The position numbers were made by a program, and so were the translations under genes. This document shows, piece by piece, positions 16,421-23,096 of a DNA stretch of 64,000 bases. The notes beneath the pieces are model-generated. The model did no database searches and was not told the origin of the DNA. It saw nothing but the letters and a program-made list of their open reading frames with translations. Numbering within the stretch: the stretch's first letter is position 1; every line of letters starts with the position of its first letter. This stretch comes from Curtobacterium sp. ZW137 (GTDB lineage: Bacteria; Actinomycetota; Actinomycetes; Actinomycetales; Microbacteriaceae), in NCBI RefSeq assembly GCF_003762905.1, contig NZ_RJKS01000001.1, positions 372,001-436,000 on the forward strand, given 5' to 3'.

Positions 16421-16438
16421 CGCTGTCGTACGACAGCG
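16421..16438. repeat. 18-bp palindrome (array element C)
   Basis: CGCTGTCGTACGACAGCG is a perfect palindrome with the same centre as elements A, B and D, but its outer arms have decayed. Confidence 0.85.
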
Positions 16439-16483
16439 AGCCTGTCGTAGCCGCGCGTCCGCACCAGGTGCAGGTGCGCGACG

Positions 16484-16521
16484 ACGACGAGGTCGCTGTC
16501 GTACGACAGCGACCTCGTCGT
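16484..16521. repeat. perfect 38-bp palindrome (array element D)
   Basis: This is an exact copy of the core of element A, located 22 bp from the stop codon of the amino-acid-type binding protein gene. The array therefore starts and ends with the same palindrome. Confidence 0.9.
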
Positions 16522-16542
16522 TCCGGGTCAGCGCACCCCCGC

Positions 16543-17574
16543 TCAGCTGTTGTCGAGCGGCAGCCCCTCGGGGTTCAGCGTCGACTTCGGCACGGCCTCG
16601 TTCGACAGGTTGTACGCCTTGAGCCACTTCGCGTAGGAGCCGTCGTCGATGAGCTCGTTGACGGCGTCCTCGATCGGCTCGGCGAGGCCGTTGCCCTTCT
16701 TCGTGGTCGCGGCGATGAGCCCCTGCAGCGACGACCCGGCACCCGAGTACGTGCCGGCGGTCTTCGTCGGGTCGGCGCTCTTCGCGTTCTGGGTGTTCTG
16801 GTACGCGATGGTCGGGTTCGGGCCGAGGTAGCCGTCGACCTTGCCGGACTTCAGCGCGAGCTGCTTCGCGTTCGCGTCGGGGTAGTACTTGACCGTGATG
16901 GTCCTGCCCTGCTTCGCCAGGTCGGCCTTCCACCCGAGCAGGATCTTCTCCTGGTTCGTGCCCGAGTCGGTGGCGATCGTCTTGCCGGCGAGGACCGAGG
17001 GGTCGCCGTCGAACACCAGCGTGCTCGACTCCGGCACCTGCAGCGCGAGGTTGTCCTGGCGGTAGGACGCGAAGTCGTACTTCTCCTTGCGCTGCTCGGT
17101 CACGGTGATGTTGGACAGGCCGACGTCGACCGAGCCGCCGTCGATCCCGACGAAGAGGTTGTCCCACGTGGAGTTCTTGACCACGGGGTCGAGCCCGAGC
17201 TTCGCGGCGACGAGGCGCCCGATGTCGGGCTCCGAGCCGGTCAGCGTCTTCTGGTCGTCGCCGGTGAACGCCAGCGGCGGGAAGCCGGACGGCAGCGCGC
17301 CGACGCCGATGACGAGCTTGCCGGACTTCTTGACCGCGGCGGGGAGCTCGTCGTGGAGCTTCGTGTCCTCGGTGACGGCGATCGTCGTCTCGGTCGCGGC
17401 GCCGTTCGCGTGGGTGCCGACGGTGACGGTGCCGTCGGCGTCCGACGCGGAACCGCTGCCGGTGCCGGCGTTCGCGGTGGCGCAGCCGGCGAGGGCGATG
17501 ACGACGCCGGAAGCGAGGACGAGGGCACCTGCGCGGGTGCACCAGCGGGCGGGGGCGGGAGTGGTGGTGGGCAT
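16543..17574 (-). CDS. amino-acid-type ABC transporter substrate-binding lipoprotein
   Basis: A 343-residue solute-binding protein of family 3 (polar amino acid type). The signal peptide ends in a lipobox VIALAGC with Cys near residue 31. The mature domain shows GKLVIGVGALPSGFPPLAFTGDDQKTLTGSEPDIGRLVAAKLGL and VGIDGGSVDVGLSNITVTEQRKEKYDFASY, the standard ligand-binding segments, and GTNQEKILLGWKADLAKQG in the second lobe. The family binds amino acids, cystine and S-modified cysteines. It is the last gene of the minus-strand operon after the ATPase, 58 bp downstream. The ATG at 17574 is followed by a basic n-region, which supports the start. Confidence 0.9.
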   Translation of the reverse strand: MPTTTPAPARWCTRAGALVLASGVVIALAGCATANAGTGSGSASDADGTVTVGTHANGAATETTIAVTEDTKLHDELPAAVKKSGKLVIGVGALPSGFPPLAFTGDDQKTLTGSEPDIGRLVAAKLGLDPVVKNSTWDNLFVGIDGGSVDVGLSNITVTEQRKEKYDFASYRQDNLALQVPESSTLVFDGDPSVLAGKTIATDSGTNQEKILLGWKADLAKQGRTITVKYYPDANAKQLALKSGKVDGYLGPNPTIAYQNTQNAKSADPTKTAGTYSGAGSSLQGLIAATTKKGNGLAEPIEDAVNELIDDGSYAKWLKAYNLSNEAVPKSTLNPEGLPLDNS

Positions 17575-17632
17575 GGTGCTCCTGGGGACGGGCGAACGGG
17601 AGAGGGAACTGCGGTGGTGCTGGGGAGTCCGG

Positions 17633-18427
17633 TCAGCGCAGACGGCTGAGGAACGCGCGGGTGCGCGGGTGCTGCGGGTCGTCGAGCACCGCGGCGGGCG
17701 GCCCCTGCTCGACGATCCGGCCGTGGTCGAGGAAGACGACGTGGTCGGCGACCTCGCGGGCGAACCCGACCTCGTGCGTGACGATCACGAGCGTCGTCCC
17801 GGACTCGGCGAGTGCCCGGATCACGCCGAGCACCTCGCCGACGAGCTCCGGGTCGAGGGCCGAGGTCGGCTCGTCGAGCAGCAGGACCTCGGGTTCGAGA
17901 GCGAGCGCCCGGGCGATCGCGACGCGCTGCTGCTGACCACCGGAGAGCTGGCGTGGCCGGGCATCGGCGCGGTCGCCGAGTCCGACGGCCTCGAGCAGGG
18001 ATCGTCCCCGTGCACGGGCGGCCGCCGCGGGCACGCCGTGGGCGACGGGCCCCTCGATGACGTTCTCGAGCGCGGTGAGGTGCGGGAACAGGTTGAAGTG
18101 CTGGAACACGAACCCGATGCGGGAGCGCTGCCGGAGGATCTCCCGCGCGGGCAGCTCCTGGAACCGCGGAACCGCGCCGTCCCGCCTGCCGCGGAACGTC
18201 CGGACGGCTCCCAGCCGCACGCCGATGGTCTCCCCACCGATCGTGACGACGCCCCGGTCGAGCGGCTCCAGGTGGTTGATCGCCCGGAGCAGCGTGGACT
18301 TCCCGGAGCCGGACGGCCCCAGGATCGCGGTCACGCTGCCAGCCGGCAGGTCGAGGTCGACGCCGTCGATGACACGGTTGTCGCCGAAGGCCTTGACGGC
18401 CCCGCGGATGCTGATGGTGGCGCTCAC
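17633..18427 (-). CDS. amino-acid-type ABC transporter ATPase
   Basis: A 264-residue nucleotide-binding subunit of the GlnQ/TcyC type. Walker A GPSGSGKST is near residue 37, the Q-loop VFQHFNLFPHLTALENV near 115, the signature LSGGQQQRVAIARALA near 175 and Walker B VLLLDEPTSALDPE near 200, followed by the switch His in THEVGFAREVADHV. A short insertion (RRDGAVPRFQELPAREILR) separates the Walker A half from the Q-loop. The GTG start at 18427 overlaps the stop of the permease gene (GTGA), indicating tight coupling. Together with the adjacent permease and lipoprotein it forms a complete importer. Confidence 0.92.
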   Translation of the reverse strand: MSATISIRGAVKAFGDNRVIDGVDLDLPAGSVTAILGPSGSGKSTLLRAINHLEPLDRGVVTIGGETIGVRLGAVRTFRGRRDGAVPRFQELPAREILRQRSRIGFVFQHFNLFPHLTALENVIEGPVAHGVPAAAARARGRSLLEAVGLGDRADARPRQLSGGQQQRVAIARALALEPEVLLLDEPTSALDPELVGEVLGVIRALAESGTTLVIVTHEVGFAREVADHVVFLDHGRIVEQGPPAAVLDDPQHPRTRAFLSRLR

Positions 18428-20019
18428 GAGATGACTCCTCCGGGAGAACCGGCCACGCTGCCGGCGTCGGCCGACGACGCGGGGCGGGTCGAGCCTCCCG
18501 TCCGGTCGTGACGCAACACGGCGCGCAGTCGCTGGAACGGGGTCGGGGGCAGCGTGCGGACCGAGCCGCGCGCCGTCCACCGCTCGATGTAGTACTGCAC
18601 GACGGACACCGCGCTGGTGAGCACGAGGTACCAGATCGTGGCCACGACGAGCAGCGGGATGATGTCCGTCGGGTAAGTGCTGCTGAGGTTCTGGACGACG
18701 CCGAACAGGTCGAGCAGCGAGACGTAGAACAGCAGCGAACTGGCCTTGAGGAGCCCGACCACCTGGTTCACGAACGCCGGGACGATGGAGCGCATCGCCT
18801 GCGGCAGCACGATCCGGAGGAACTGCCGGTGCCGGGGGAGTCCGAGCGCCTGCGCGGCCTCGAGCTGTCCGTGGTCCACGGCGAGGACGCCGGCGCGGAC
18901 GATCTCCGACGCGTACGCGATCTCGCTGAGGCTCAGCCCGATCACGCCGATCGCCAGGTCGCTCAGCACGTTCGTCGTCGGCACCGCCACCTGCGGCCCG
19001 AACGGCACCCCGATGCCGATCGTCGGGTACAGGCTGCCGAGGTTGTAGAGGAAGACGAGCACCAGGATCAGCGGCACCGAGCGGAAGAGCCAGACGTACC
19101 CCCACGCCAGTCCGGACAGGACCGGGTTGCGGGACAGGCGCGCGATCGCGACGACGATGCCGCCGGCGAAGCTGATCACCGCGCTCAGTCCGGTCGCCAG
19201 GAGCGTCAGCTGCAGCCCCGTCAGGATCGCCGGGCTGAACAGCCACTTCGCGACGCCGGGCCACTCCCACGACGGGTTCGTGAACAGCGTCTGCACGAGG
19301 TTCAGGAGCAGCACGACGACGACTGCGGCGGCGATCCACCGCAGTGGGTGCCGCAGGGGCACGACGGGGCGGTCGAGCGCGGCGCGTCCGGCCGCGTCGA
19401 TGGCTGGCACGGGCGGACGGGAGGCTCGGCTCGGCTCCGTCACGCCGGTCCCGATGGGCTTCTCGAACGGGTGGATCCCCACCTCCTCCGCGGACTTCGT
19501 CACGTCGTACAGCGGGGTGTACCCGAGGCGCGTGTAGACCCGGACCGCCTCGGGCTGGCGGGGCCCGGTGGTCAGGTACACGCGGCGGAAGCCACGGCGC
19601 GCGGCCTCGGCCTCGAGCTCCGCCACCACGAGTCCGGCGAGGCCCCGGCCGCGTGCGTCCGTGGCGGTCCAGATGCGCTTCAGCTCGACGGTGTCGTCGT
19701 CGTGGGGCATGAAGGCGCCGCCGGAGACGAGGCGCTCGTCCTCGTACAGCAGCACGAAGGTGCCGAGCGGGGCGACGAAGTGCTCGATCGGGTACCGGTT
19801 GATCTCCGTCGAGGCCGGCTCGCCGAAGTGGTCGCCGTAGCGGGCGTCGTACTCGCGCTCGAGGTCGGCGAGCATGGGCGCGGCGGCGGGGTCGTCCGGG
19901 CGGACGGTGCGGAACACGAGGGCGCCGGGCGCGGTGGCGTCTGCATGTGCTCGCGCGCCGGCGGTGGCGGTGGCGTCTGCATGTGCTCGCGCGCCGGCGG
20001 TGGCGTCTGCCGTGGTCAT
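18424..20019 (-). CDS. GNAT acetyltransferase fused to amino-acid ABC permease
   Basis: A 531-residue fusion. Residues about 33-190 are a GNAT N-acetyltransferase with the acetyl-CoA motif DARGRGLAGLVVAELEAEA near 121 and GFRRVYLTTGPRQPEAVRVYTRLGYTPLY. Residues about 225-500 are a His/Glu/cystine-type permease with membrane helices and the EAA loop HGQLEAAQALGLPRHRQFLRIVLPQAM. The frame is continuous with no internal stop. The domains are normally separate genes. The junction (SRASRP, near 198-203) is encoded by a copy of the 14-bp dispersed motif, and another copy lies in the C-terminal tail. Bacillus ytm/yxe operons pair a GNAT, this transporter class and LLM enzymes for S-alkyl-cysteine salvage, which suggests acetylation on import. 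The start at 20019 has TACGGT 6 nt upstream. Confidence 0.85.
   Translation of the reverse strand: MTTADATAGARAHADATATAGARAHADATAPGALVFRTVRPDDPAAAPMLADLEREYDARYGDHFGEPASTEINRYPIEHFVAPLGTFVLLYEDERLVSGGAFMPHDDDTVELKRIWTATDARGRGLAGLVVAELEAEAARRGFRRVYLTTGPRQPEAVRVYTRLGYTPLYDVTKSAEEVGIHPFEKPIGTGVTEPSRASRPPVPAIDAAGRAALDRPVVPLRHPLRWIAAAVVVVLLLNLVQTLFTNPSWEWPGVAKWLFSPAILTGLQLTLLATGLSAVISFAGGIVVAIARLSRNPVLSGLAWGYVWLFRSVPLILVLVFLYNLGSLYPTIGIGVPFGPQVAVPTTNVLSDLAIGVIGLSLSEIAYASEIVRAGVLAVDHGQLEAAQALGLPRHRQFLRIVLPQAMRSIVPAFVNQVVGLLKASSLLFYVSLLDLFGVVQNLSSTYPTDIIPLLVVATIWYLVLTSAVSVVQYYIERWTARGSVRTLPPTPFQRLRAVLRHDRTGGSTRPASSADAGSVAGSPGGVIS
18490..18503 (-). repeat. 14-bp dispersed motif in the permease C-terminal tail
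   Basis: This exact copy is read in frame as RTGGS, after the last membrane helix. Confidence 0.7.
19415..19428 (+). repeat. 14-bp dispersed motif at the GNAT-permease junction
   Basis: GGACGGGAGGCTCG is an exact copy on the strand opposite the gene. It encodes the SRASRP linker where the acetyltransferase domain ends and the permease begins. Confidence 0.8.
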
Positions 20020-20025
20020 GGCGTG

Positions 20026-20031
20026 ACCGTA
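20026..20031 (-). promoter_or_regulatory. -10 box of leaderless promoter for the GNAT-permease operon
   Basis: TACGGT on the minus strand lies 6 nt before the ATG at 20019. Confidence 0.55.
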
Positions 20032-20139
20032 CGAGGCGGTGCCGCGCTCGGACAACTGGCACCGCAACACGGCGGCACGGAGGGGAACCGGACGTCACAC
20101 CGGTCGCGAGCGTGACGCCCCGTGACGCGCGACGGCGGC

Positions 20140-20145
20140 TATCGT
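20140..20145 (+). promoter_or_regulatory. -10 box of leaderless promoter for the DUF4287 gene
   Basis: TATCGT lies 6 nt before the ATG at 20152. It favours that ATG over the in-frame start at 20122, which lies upstream of the box. Confidence 0.55.
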
Positions 20146-20151
20146 GACCGC

Positions 20152-20454
20152 ATGACAGCGCACCGCGTGACCGCGCCGGAGCCCCCGGCGGACGGATCGA
20201 AGGCGAAGGGGCCGGCGTCGTACTTCCCGAGCATCGAGACGACCTACGGCCGTCCCGTGCAGGAGTGGCTCGACCTCGTCGCGGACCGGCTCGACACCGA
20301 GCGGCACATGGAGGTCGTCACGTGGCTGAAGACGGAGCACGGGATGGGGCACGGGCACGCCAACGCCCTCGTCGGCTACGTCAAGAACGCGCTCGCGTCC
20401 TCGAGCGCCCTCAGGAGCGGACGAGTCGCGCGATCGCCTCCGACGCTTCCTTGA
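20152..20454 (+). CDS. DUF4287 domain-containing protein
   Basis: A 100-residue protein whose core GPASYFPSIETTYGRPVQEWLDLV...RHMEVVTWLKTEHGMGHGHANALVGYVKNAL is the complete DUF4287 domain (residues about 22-85). The family is found as a single domain or fused to DUF5655, with no established function. The GMGHGHANALV segment looks helix-forming and DNA- or nucleotide-contacting, which is only a guess. The last 15 codons overlap, on the opposite strand, the end of the CsoR-like gene by 44 bp. Confidence 0.8.
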   Translation: MTAHRVTAPEPPADGSKAKGPASYFPSIETTYGRPVQEWLDLVADRLDTERHMEVVTWLKTEHGMGHGHANALVGYVKNALASSSALRSGRVARSPPTLP

Positions 20455-20713
20455 CCTTCGCCGAGGGGTCCCCGCCGTCGGCCATCGCGTCGGCGACGCA
20501 GTGGCTGAGGTGGTCCTCGACGAGTCCGAGTGCGACGGACTGCAGGGCCTTCGTCATCGCGGACACCTGCGTGAGGATGTCGATGCAGTACTGCTCGTCC
20601 TCGACCATGCGCTGGAGCCCGCGTGCCTGACCCTCGATGCGCTTGAGCCGCTTGAGGTAGGCGTCCTTGGACGAGATGTAGCCGTGCTCGTGGTGCTGCT
20701 CGTGTTCGCTCAT
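20411..20713 (-). CDS. csoR: CsoR-family metal-sensing repressor
   Basis: A 100-residue all-helical DUF156/CsoR regulator: YLKRLKRIEGQARGLQRMVEDEQYC, then a middle helix with SAMTKALQSVALGLVEDHLSHC. Cys43, His68 and Cys72 keep the 25- and 4-residue spacing of the Cu(I) ligands of CsoR, so a copper sensor is likelier than RcnR or FrmR types. The His-rich N-terminus (SEHEQHHEHG) may add metal binding. The ATG at 20713 follows GGAGG. A TACCC-N5-GGGTA palindrome just upstream is a plausible autoregulatory operator. No copper exporter gene lies in the window, so its other targets are elsewhere. Confidence 0.87.
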   Translation of the reverse strand: MSEHEQHHEHGYISSKDAYLKRLKRIEGQARGLQRMVEDEQYCIDILTQVSAMTKALQSVALGLVEDHLSHCVADAMADGGDPSAKVKEASEAIARLVRS

Positions 20714-20731
20714 GAGGCCTCCCTGGACCGG

Positions 20732-20746
20732 TACCCCTCCAGGGTA
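20732..20746 (-). promoter_or_regulatory. putative CsoR operator
   Basis: TACCCCTCCAGGGTA is an inverted repeat (TACCC/GGGTA) of the type bound by CsoR repressors. It begins 19 bp upstream of the csoR-like start codon and probably overlaps its promoter. Confidence 0.6.
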
Positions 20747-20762
20747 TGCCATCGGACACAAC

Positions 20763-20812
20763 TGGTTGACGTGGTTGACGCGCCGGTCGTAGTCTTGGTT
20801 GACACGGTTGCA
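20763..20812 (+). promoter_or_regulatory. promoter with repeated TGGTTGAC boxes for the HTH/RES operon
   Basis: TGGTTGAC occurs three times (20763-20770, 20772-20779, 20796-20803), followed by the variant CGGTTGCA at 20805-20812. TTGACG at 20766-20771 and TAGTCT at 20790-20795, 18 bp apart, make a -35/-10 pair. The repeats flank and overlap it, which is the layout expected for an autoregulated antitoxin operon. Confidence 0.55.
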
Positions 20813-20826
20813 GGAAGGCGGACGCG

Positions 20827-21405
20827 ATGACACCGACAGAACGTGCAATGGCGGGGCGGACGACGACGGCACGAGCAGCAACGGCCCGGGCGACGGCGGA
20901 CACCGCGGAGACCGCACTGCTCTCCGCCATCCGCGACCGACTCCGCGCCGGGCGCTACGACGACGCGATCGCCGCGACGTCCGACGTCGGGGCGCTGGCG
21001 GACCGGATGGTCGCCGCGCTGCCGTCGGTCAAGCACGAGGCCGACGAGCTCATCGGCCCGTTCTACGACTCCTCGTCGCTCGCCGCCTGGCGCGGGGTGT
21101 CGCGGCAGGCCATCAGCAAGGCGAGCGCCAAGGGCGACCTGCTCGGGCTGAAGATCGGTGACGGCACCCGGATCTTCCCCTCGTTCCAGTTCGGGCCGGC
21201 CGGCGCACCGCTGCCCCGGCTGCGCGAGGTCCTCGCGCTCCTCGACCCCGACCGGATCGACCCGTGGGGCAGTGCGCTCTGGCTGAACACCGTCGCCGAC
21301 GAGTTCGGCGGCACCACCGCGGCCGCGGCACTCCGCGACGGTCGTCACGACGCCGTGCTCGCAGCAGCCCGACGTGCGGCGAACGCCTGGCTGGCGGACG
21401 CGTGA
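20827..21405 (+). CDS. HTH antitoxin-like protein (MbcA/ParS-like C-terminus)
   Basis: This 192-residue protein directly precedes and overlaps a RES-domain gene, the usual antitoxin position. Residues about 80-115 contain SSLAAWRGVSRQAISKASAKGDLLGLKIGDGTRIFP, a helix-turn-helix resembling excisionase/MerR-like folds. The C-terminus with PWGSALWLNTVADEFGGTTAAAALRDGRHDAVLAAARRAANAWL resembles the MbcA/ParS tail that plugs the RES active site. The Ala/Thr-rich first 30 residues are probably disordered. AGGAAGG precedes the ATG, and a second in-frame ATG 21 bp later is possible. The repeated boxes upstream support autorepression. Confidence 0.72.
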   Translation: MTPTERAMAGRTTTARAATARATADTAETALLSAIRDRLRAGRYDDAIAATSDVGALADRMVAALPSVKHEADELIGPFYDSSSLAAWRGVSRQAISKASAKGDLLGLKIGDGTRIFPSFQFGPAGAPLPRLREVLALLDPDRIDPWGSALWLNTVADEFGGTTAAAALRDGRHDAVLAAARRAANAWLADA

Positions 21406-22070
21406 CGGAACGCCGGACCGACGTCGCCCAGCGCGCCCCGGGTCCCGACGCCGACCTGCCCGGGTTCCCGACGGTCGAGTCACGGGGCACGACGTTCTAC
21501 CGCGCGAAGCGGCACGACCGTGGTGCCTGGTGGTTCGCGAGCACCCCGGCGGACGCGGACGGCGTCGACGGCGGGCGGTTCGACCTCGCCGAACCCCGCG
21601 GCACCTGCTACTGGGCGGACTCGGTGGAGGTCGCGGTGCGTGAACGCCTGGCGCACCACACCCTGCACACGAACACCGTGTTCGTCGGCCGTGCGCGGGA
21701 GATCGTCGTCGTCGCCGCGCGGGCGTCACGGGGTCGCCGGTTCGCGGACGTCACCGCACCGGATGCTGTCCGGCACGGCGTCGGGGCCGAGCTGCAGACG
21801 ATGGGGGACTACCGCGTGCCGCAGGCGTGGGCGCGGGGCTTCGACGCCGCGGGGTTCGCGGGCGTCCGGTACAGCACCCGGTTCACGAGCGATGCCGCGC
21901 CGAACGCGTGGGCGGTGTTCGGGGACGCCGGGGTCCCGCGGCGGCCCCGCCCCGAGCGGGTGCACCGCGACGGGGTGACCGCGTGCCGGGAGTCCGGCAT
22001 CCGCGTGCTCGAGGACGGGTCCGCCGCGGGGCCCGAGCGCTTCACGATCGTCCCGCCGCCGGGCGACTGA
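21402..22070 (+). CDS. RES-domain toxin (putative NAD+ phosphorylase/glycohydrolase)
   Basis: A 222-residue RES-family protein. The N-terminal TTFYRAKRHDRGAWWFAS carries the conserved Arg region and the aromatic/small motif, DSVEVAVRERL the conserved acidic region, and FDAAGFAGVRYSTRFTSDAAPNAWAVF the conserved Ser region. RES toxins such as MbcT degrade NAD+ and arrest growth unless bound by their antitoxin. The GTG start overlaps the antitoxin stop (GTGA), which fixes the pair as one transcript. At 222 residues it is longer than minimal RES toxins (about 150-180), with a C-terminal extension after the Ser motif. Confidence 0.8.
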   Translation: MTERRTDVAQRAPGPDADLPGFPTVESRGTTFYRAKRHDRGAWWFASTPADADGVDGGRFDLAEPRGTCYWADSVEVAVRERLAHHTLHTNTVFVGRAREIVVVAARASRGRRFADVTAPDAVRHGVGAELQTMGDYRVPQAWARGFDAAGFAGVRYSTRFTSDAAPNAWAVFGDAGVPRRPRPERVHRDGVTACRESGIRVLEDGSAAGPERFTIVPPPGD

Positions 22071-22107
22071 CGGGCTCCCGGGGGCGCCGTGTGTCGGTGG
22101 CCCGTCG

Positions 22108-22113
22108 TACCGT
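22108..22113 (+). promoter_or_regulatory. -10 box of leaderless promoter for the zinc-ribbon nuclease gene
   Basis: TACCGT lies 6 nt before the GTG at 22120. Confidence 0.55.
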
Positions 22114-22119
22114 CGTGGC

Positions 22120-23085
22120 GTGGTGGAACCCGTCGACGCGTGGTGGCGCCGCCGGCAGTGGTCGCGCGGCGTGCCGATGCCGTACGCCGTGGGGGAGTTC
22201 CGCGACGCCTGGCAGTCCTACCCGGTGCTCATCCGGCAGTACCACCCGGAGTGGAACGCCGGCATCGTCCTGACCCAGATCCCGCCCGCCGCCGACGTGC
22301 TGCTCACCTGGGAGTGCGACGTCGGCCACGTCTTCGTCGCGACCCCCGCCGAACAGCGCGGCCGCCCCGGGCGTGAGCGTCGCCGGTCGGTGTGGTGCCC
22401 CGAGTGCCAGGTGATGGCGAAGCCGCAGCGGTGGCCCGTCCTGCCGGAGGACTGGCCGGCCGTCGTCCCCGTGCCGCAACGCGCGGTGCGGACGACGGGC
22501 CGCCAGACGCTCCCGGCAGCGGGTCGGGGGTCGTCCCTCCCCACGGGTGCCGTCGCGTCCTCGCGTGCCCGGGGAGCGGGCTGGCGTCCCTCGGGGCAGC
22601 GTGCGCCGCGTCCTCCGCGGACGATCTGCCCGAAGACCCCGCGGCTCCCCTCGGGGGACGCGTTCATCAGCGTGTGTGCCCCGGCGACGGCCTCCGCGGT
22701 GGAGGCCGAGCTGCGCCAGGCGCTCTCCGACCGCTTCGACTTCACGTTCGACCGCACGGCGATCCGCCTCGACCGGCCCTTCCACGACCACGTCGAGGCC
22801 TGGCCGGACATCATCCTGCCGGAGCTCCGCGTCGCGATCGAGTACGACTCCACCGGGCGGCACGGGCTCGAGCACGTGGGCCCGCGCGAGGAGTCCGACC
22901 GCCGGAAGGACCGGGCGCTCCGTGGTGTCGGCTGGGAAGTGGTGCGTATCCGGACCGGACGGCTGCCCGCACTCGGGCCGTACGACCTCCAGGTGTCCGG
23001 CGTCTCCGGGCGCACGATCGAGCGGCTCGTGGACACGCTGCGCGACGTGCGCGGCGCCCTCTTCGTCGACGCGTACGCGCGCTGA
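22120..23085 (+). CDS. zinc-ribbon protein with PD-(D/E)XK-like nuclease domain
   Basis: A 321-residue two-domain protein. The N-terminal part has a putative zinc ribbon formed by Cys66, His70, Cys93 and Cys96 (WECDVGH and VWCPECQ). A Pro/Arg-rich linker follows. Residues about 185-315 look like a Vsr/DUF559-type endonuclease fold: WPDIILPELRVAIEYDSTGRHG supplies Asp230, Glu241 and Asp243, and DRRKDRALRGVGWEVVRIR the following Lys and strand. Such proteins are sometimes associated with mobile-element defence, but no role is proven. The next gene on the opposite strand also encodes a zinc-type cluster with a nuclease-like domain. Confidence 0.7.
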   Translation: MVEPVDAWWRRRQWSRGVPMPYAVGEFRDAWQSYPVLIRQYHPEWNAGIVLTQIPPAADVLLTWECDVGHVFVATPAEQRGRPGRERRRSVWCPECQVMAKPQRWPVLPEDWPAVVPVPQRAVRTTGRQTLPAAGRGSSLPTGAVASSRARGAGWRPSGQRAPRPPRTICPKTPRLPSGDAFISVCAPATASAVEAELRQALSDRFDFTFDRTAIRLDRPFHDHVEAWPDIILPELRVAIEYDSTGRHGLEHVGPREESDRRKDRALRGVGWEVVRIRTGRLPALGPYDLQVSGVSGRTIERLVDTLRDVRGALFVDAYAR

Positions 23086-23096
23086 CGCGCCGGGCG

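Noticed and set aside
16013..16521. Insertion sequence or transposase remnant at the palindrome array
   Set aside because: No open frame with transposase motifs or terminal target duplication is visible; only palindromes are present.
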